Part shown: one piece after another, positions 59,200 to 64,000 of the stretch
Layout of the letters: the number at the start of each line of letters is the position of its first letter
How positions within the stretch are numbered: position 1 is the stretch's first letter
Translations under genes and position numbers: made by a program
Assembly (NCBI GenBank): GCA_003254925.1
Contig: QANZ01050548.1
Coordinates: forward strand, 1 to 64,000
Origin: Chamaecrista fasciculata
Taxonomy: Eukaryota > Streptophyta > Magnoliopsida > Fabales > Fabaceae
Direction of reading: 5' to 3'
Length of the DNA: 64,000 nucleotides
Notes under the pieces: model-generated
Seen by the model: only the letters and a program-made list of their open reading frames with translations
The model's database searches: none
What the model was told of the DNA's origin: nothing

Positions 59200-59640
59200 T
59201 CATATATCCTATTGAAGTTGTGACTTGTGAGTCTAATTAATTTGAACTTTGAGGTTTATGTGTACATGTGGTTAGAATTAATTGTCCAATGTGAAGATGC
59301 CATATATATAACTATTTTAGACCAAAATAGAATATATATATATATATATATATTCACACGTTTAAAGCAATGTGATGAAGCAAGGCAATCTATATATTTA
59401 TATACACGATAACGGCCTTCATTTGTAAATTGCGATAATGACATTACAATTCGTGTTCTCGTTCATGAACCACATGTTCAAGACAACTTGAAATAACATA
59501 TGGATAGGAAACCATAGTACAGTATAATTCAGACATATATATATATATATATATAAGTTAATCAGAAAGCATACCAACCAATAATCAAGGGATACGTGGA
59601 AAACTTCATGGCCATACATACATTTGTTTGGAAGGGGACA
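59200..59640 (-). promoter_or_regulatory. SABATH upstream module, copy 4 (upstream of gene E)
   Basis: About 380-820 bp before the ATG of gene E. Shares GAACTTTGAGG, 'ACATGTGGTTAGAATTAA', TCCAATGTGAAGATGCC, ATTCACACGTTTAAA, 'GGCCTTCATTTGTAAATT' and 'GACATTACAATT' with the copies at 29150, 15690 and 45690. The G-box core of the other copies is CACATG here (near 59470). The 380 bp between module and ATG do not align with the promoters of A or D. Confidence 0.5.
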
Positions 59641-59654
59641 TATCAAAACTAGGA

Positions 59655-60028
59655 AAAAGTACCATTTTAGTCCCCAAACTTTACACCAATTGTCAACTTC
59701 GTCCCTCCAATATTTTTTTGTGGTCAATTTTGTCCTTAATGTTTCAAATTTTGGTCAATTGTATCTTTTGCTCTTACTTAAACCAAATATTAACAACATA
59801 ATAATTTATGTGACTCAAACATGTAATATAAAATAATTAGAAAAAAAACTTAAATCCTAATTCAGATTGAAAAATAGGATGAAGTTTATAGTTAATTTAT
59901 TGAAAAAAGCTAGTCAAAGAATAAAATTGACCAAAATGTGAAACATTAAAGACAAAATTGATCGCAAAAAAATACTGGAGACGAAATTGACAAGTTGATA
60001 TAAACTATGGGGTCCAAAATGCATGGTT
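59655..60028. mobile_element. Foldback repeat upstream of gene E
   Basis: AAAGTACCATTTTAGTCCCC at the left pairs with GGGGTCCAAAATGCAT at the right, with 'AATTGTCAACTTCGTCC' against 'GACGAAATTGACAAG' inside. Non-coding. Confidence 0.55.
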
Positions 60029-60354
60029 GTTTGCCTTAAAATTAAACATGCGTTAAATTTTGAGATTAGACTATAGGTAAAATTATATATATATATATTT
60101 TAGTCCCTAGCTAATATATTCTTTGTGTCTATTTTTGTCCTTAATATTTTCTAGTATTTCCATTTTGGTCTTTAATTATTGAATATTGTCATATTTATCT
60201 TGTTTCAATTCCTAATGCGATGAAATCATAATTACGAGTTACTCCCGACAAGTTCTTTCTCTGTCTAGTCAAAATAGTTAAAAAAACAAAGGTCACAAAA
60301 AAAATTAGACTCAAAAGTGGGTCATTAATTTTATGAAATTAATCATATATATAC

Positions 60355-60392
60355 TAGGGGCTTTGCGTGCTCTAACGGGCACGCAAATATTT
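60355..60392 (-). mobile_element. Helitron-like 3' terminus
   Basis: On the minus strand GCGTGCCCGTTAGAGCACGC forms a hairpin and is followed by AAAGCCCCTAG and T. It is the sister of the terminus at 23988. If real, the element runs to the right from here; its TC end was not found. The following 500 bp are AT-rich without a gene. Confidence 0.5.
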
Positions 60393-60912
60393 ATATGAAA
60401 TTATAATAAAAACAAAAATAATTATATAAAAATAAAAATAATTTAATTTTTTATTTTAAAATAATAAAAATGATTAAAAATAATATAGCGCAAATTTTAT
60501 CTTAAATTTTGAAATTTTTTTAAGAATAATTGAAACGTGAAAATTAAAGATATATAATAATATAAAACAAATGAGGAAAAAAGAGTTTTGAAATTTAAAC
60601 TCAACTCTTGGAATTCATGAAGAATATGAGTTACATGGGAACTTTTTTTTATATATATATATTTAGAAATATTTTTTGTAGATATTTATTTTAGAATATA
60701 ATTTTATATGACTAAATATCAAAGAAGACCTCGGACATATGATATAGTATATATATATATATATTTCGTTTCAAGTTTAAATATAAAAAAATTAAACTTA
60801 AAATTATAAATTACTCTTGACAAGATTTTTGTTTGTTTAGTTGGACAGCCGATAAATTATATATTATGGGTCTTTCTAACATGTGCTCTTAGGGCACATA
60901 TTAAGGTTTTTT

Positions 60913-62423
60913 TTATGGAGATTGTGCCCTAGGGCCAATCATTTTATGTATGAACATATTGTTTGACTGATTTATGGATGATAAATTATGTCGTTATCAT
61001 ATTATTAGCATGTTTACTGTGATCCTTGATTAATTATGTGATAATTATTCTGAATTGTCCATGGTCGATTGTTCACGTGGGAATGTGAATGAACTAAGAC
61101 CAGCATGACCTCGGTGTATAGAGATACACGCATGTGATGCTTCTCGAGAGTCATGGTGCAATTATGTAAAGGGTTACAAGTTGCTGGACNNNNNNNNNNN
61201 NNNNNNNNNNNNNNNNNNNNNNNNNNNNNNNNNNNNNNNNNNNNNNNNNNNNNNNNNNNNNNNNNNNNNNNNNNNNNNNNNNNNNNNNNNNNNNNNNNNN
61301 NNNNNNNNNNNNNNNNNNNNNNNNNNNNNNNNNNNNNNNNNNNNNNNNNNNNNNNNNNNNNNNNNNNNNNNNNNNNNNNNNNNNNNNNNNNNNNNNNNNN
61401 NNNNNNNNNNNNNNNNNNNNNNNNNNNNNNNNNNNNNNNAATTTGAATTAAGATATTAGGGTAATATTTTAATTCAATTTGTTAAGGATATTAATAAGTT
61501 GGTTATAACTTCCTAAGATTTAGGATTGTTTTCTTATTTATTAAATTCCTATAAGATAATAGGGAGGGTGGCGCATTCTTGGATTGTGATATGCAAGATT
61601 TGATCTTGCATTTTGAATTTCAAGAATGCACTTTGAATTTTAAATAAAGATATTAATGTAATATTTTAATTAAGAATTCAAATCCTCTTGACTCACTCCA
61701 ACCAATGGGAAGTGTGCTTTCAAGATTTGGATTTCAAGATATGATCTTGAAATTTAAATTGAGATTGCCTTTTAAACTTGAATTATAATATTAATGTAAT
61801 TTTATAATTAAGATTTAGAAATTCCCTAATTAGATTAGTAATTCCCTATTTTCAAGATTATAATTCCCTATTTTCAAGAGTGAGACTCTATAAATACCAC
61901 CCCAAAAGTCGCCTAAGGGTTTTTTTAGATGAGAGAGGAAGAATAGTTCGACCTAGCTCTGAAAGTTCAACCTAACCCTAAGAGTTAGGGCAAGAGTCGA
62001 CTTGGGTGAGAGAAAAGAGAAGAAAAGTCGTATAACCCTAGAGGAAGTGAAAGAAGCGAAAAACCCTAGAGTTGTGTGGCCAAGAATTTGATTCTTGGTA
62101 GTGTGCCACTTTGTTCTTGGAGTTTCAAGAAGAGTTCTTGAAATTCCAAGATTGTAGATCGGTTCCCGTAATCTCTTGGAGAAGAGATTGAAGGCTAGCA
62201 CCTGAGTATCTGCCAAACTATTCGTGTGGATCACCGGGAAAGGAAGGACACGAGTCTGTGGACTTCTCGGAAATTGCAATCACCCAGCATTCATGATTTA
62301 GGTAAACATCTCATCTCACTGGTATAAACACAAGTAGTGGATCCTATGGAGGAGATTATGAGGTTTTGTAAAAATTTTTAATTTTACCCTTTTTCCGCTG
62401 CGCTTGCTCTATAATCTCCAACA
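60913..62423 (+). mobile_element. Solo LTR, about 1.5 kb, with gap
   Basis: Starts TTATGGAGATTGTGCCC and ends ATAATCTCCAACA; TTTTT lies on both sides, compatible with a 5-bp duplication but within T runs. It is the reverse orientation of the LTR at 3097-5270 and shares TATA sequence CTATAAATACC near 61886. No internal region is seen. N gap at 61190-61439. The frame at 61953-62279 is within the LTR and not a gene. Confidence 0.75.
61190..61439. other. Assembly gap (250 N)
   Basis: The gap lies within the LTR at 60913-62423. Apparent frames across it are empty. Confidence 0.99.
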
Positions 62424-62569
62424 TTTTTTATTGGTCAAGTGGGTTTTCAAACATTAAAAATTATCTTTCAAATAAATTTTCGTAAATTTCAAGATATGAA
62501 ATGCTCTACTAACTAATCAAAAGAAACCTTGACATGTACCTTGAGGGCACATATTAGATAAATCCATAT

Positions 62570-64000
62570 ATCCATATATTATATATATTAACAATTGTAA
62601 ACTAATTGATAATTTATGGTGGCCTATACACGTGTCCTATGAGTGATAATGTACAGACAAACTACAATTATAGACCACTAAACGATAGGGTGTTACGTAG
62701 TCATCCTCACTTTGTCTCTGTTTCGATAAGTGGGATAAGTCTACGTGAGGAAGGAATATGGTGCACACTAGGATGAAATTAGATTTCTAATAAAATCTTA
62801 TTGCGAGAGTGTTTGGGTCTTAAAATCCATCAACTAGATTAAGCAATTTCTTAAAAAGGAAAGCAATTTTTGATTCACGGATAAAAAAAACATTTTAAAG
62901 ATAAATGTTTGATAGTATGATGTTCTCCTCTCATCCACCTACACGGCACAACCTTCTCACTCTCAATCACTTCAACCCTCTCCTTTGCCACTAGAAGGGA
63001 GTGGATCTTTGCATTTTTATTCTCTGTATTTTTTTTTTGTGTATTTTAAAGAGATAAAGAAAAAAAGTATGAGTCCCACAAAATAATAAATATGTGAGAG
63101 CTACACTTTCTCTCTCTATCTCTTCTTTCATCTCTCTAAAATGCAAAGGATGAAATGTAGAAGATTCGGATCCCCACAACAACCACCCATACCTCTGTCC
63201 GCACAACAACCATAGTAGTCAAAATAAAAAAGAGTAGTTAAACTCGAATTGTTAAACTTTGTTAATTTGATTGTTGATTCCTTTACTTTTTGCAAAAATT
63301 TAAAGTTGTCAAAATCTAATTTTAATTTGAATCCTAAAATCGTGCCATTTTATTGTATTTTAATTAGTTGATATAGTTTGACTCGATTGCAACGTACATT
63401 GTGCGATTTTGTGACCGAATTAGTAAAAGTTTAGCAAGTAAAAATCACAATTTTACCAATTTCACAATTTAGTAGGAGTAGTACCTCAATTTTTTCCCAT
63501 AGTTTAGGAGCTATACATCACATATATACAGGTGTTTTTCCCTTTTATTTTTATCAATCATCTTATTCTCTTTACCATTGTTTAGGGCTAAACTTGAATA
63601 AAGTTCCTTATTATGTTTGAAGGACACATTTTGGGTACGTAAGCTAGTCATAATAAATTAATAATAATATGTACAAAATATAATAATTAATATAAAATAA
63701 TATATAAAAAGGTAGGAGATGTAGAAGTAGAAGAATAGAAACAAAATGAAGAGAAAAATGAGATCATTCACTTGAAAGAGATACCTTAAACACTTGCTTA
63801 CATCATTTATTTATAAGACTTGTAGTGGTTATAACCATTAACCGTAGGTTACAAAAACTAAACATGTCCTTAAGTACTAATAATTAAGGTTACATACTTA
63901 CATAAAATGATATTGAATTGGGAGTTTTGAGACTTATGGAGATCCAACATAATATTGTTTTATAACATAAACATATAAAAACTACACTTGAAAGTTGAAA
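62570..64000. other. Intergenic stretch without recognisable gene
   Basis: AT-rich sequence with short frames only. A CT-rich patch (63100-63140) and several poly(T) runs are present. No terminal repeats, splice-linked frames or known motifs were recognised on either strand. Confidence 0.5.

Larger units (their letters stand above)
60875..62556. mobile_element. Palindromic MITE split by an LTR
   Basis: AACATGTGCTCTTAGGGCAC before the LTR and GACATGTACCTTGAGGGCAC at 62531-62550 after it are copies of one self-complementary 25-30-bp sequence. They look like the two ends of a short element into which the LTR at 60913 inserted. Confidence 0.5.

Noticed and set aside
61153-61459. Frames of 92-97 codons
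   Set aside because: They span the 250-N gap and contain almost no real bases.

Overview
This is an AT-rich, repeat-dense piece of a flowering-plant nuclear genome, most likely a eudicot. The evidence is intron-bearing SABATH methyltransferase genes, plant-type copia and gypsy retroelements, CACTA, hAT, Mutator-like and Helitron-like DNA transposons, and CCCTAAA-type telomere-like heptamers. The species cannot be named from the sequence. Two runs of N (34978-35804 and 61190-61439) and several single N mark an assembled draft. No rRNA, tRNA or CRISPR was seen.

The only host genes I can support form a SABATH (SAM-dependent carboxyl/N-methyltransferase) cluster on the minus strand, from about 15.4 to 59.6 kb. 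Three copies keep all four exons. Gene A (19083-23753) reads open at 391 codons. Gene D (32026-37994) has a 2-nt frameshift in exon 4. Gene E (55709-58819) reads open at 364 codons. Around them lie broken copies: exon 4 relics at 15400-15650, 45600-45690, 47276-47362 and 49977-50057, an exon 3 relic at 18513-18653, and an exon 1/exon 2 relic at 27428-27641. A non-coding upstream module recurs near 15.7-16.1, 29.15-29.96, 45.8-46.1 (with later copies) and 59.2-59.6 kb. D and E share a Mutator-like MITE at the same intron site with the same 9-bp target duplication, so they come from one ancestral unit. Substrate-pocket positions differ from classic salicylate methyltransferases, so the substrate cannot be read off.

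Region by region: 1-10.2 kb is nested LTR-retrotransposon debris, including a solo LTR with a clean 5-bp target duplication and a Ty3/gypsy 3' region. 10.2-14.05 kb is a non-autonomous CACTA element sitting in an LTR. 14-31.9 kb holds gene A, relics and several hAT-type elements, plus a telomere-like array near 31 kb. 32-38 kb is gene D, swollen by foldback elements, one of which contains the large gap. 39.5-45 kb has LINE-like and CACTA fragments and a young copia element with identical LTRs. 45.6-50.9 kb is a roughly 2.1-kb tandem duplication of relic SABATH sequence, one copy of which carries an extra 583-bp palindrome. 50.8-51.3 kb is a solo LTR and 51.5-55.6 kb a decayed copia element in the 3' flank of gene E. 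55.7-59.6 kb is gene E and its upstream region. 60-62.6 kb holds a Helitron-like end and an LTR inserted in a palindromic MITE. I see no gene in the last 1.4 kb.

A, D and E are probably paralogous enzymes of specialised metabolism that arose by local duplication and were then remodelled by transposons. E, and probably A, look functional at the coding level. D looks broken unless its indel is a sequencing error.
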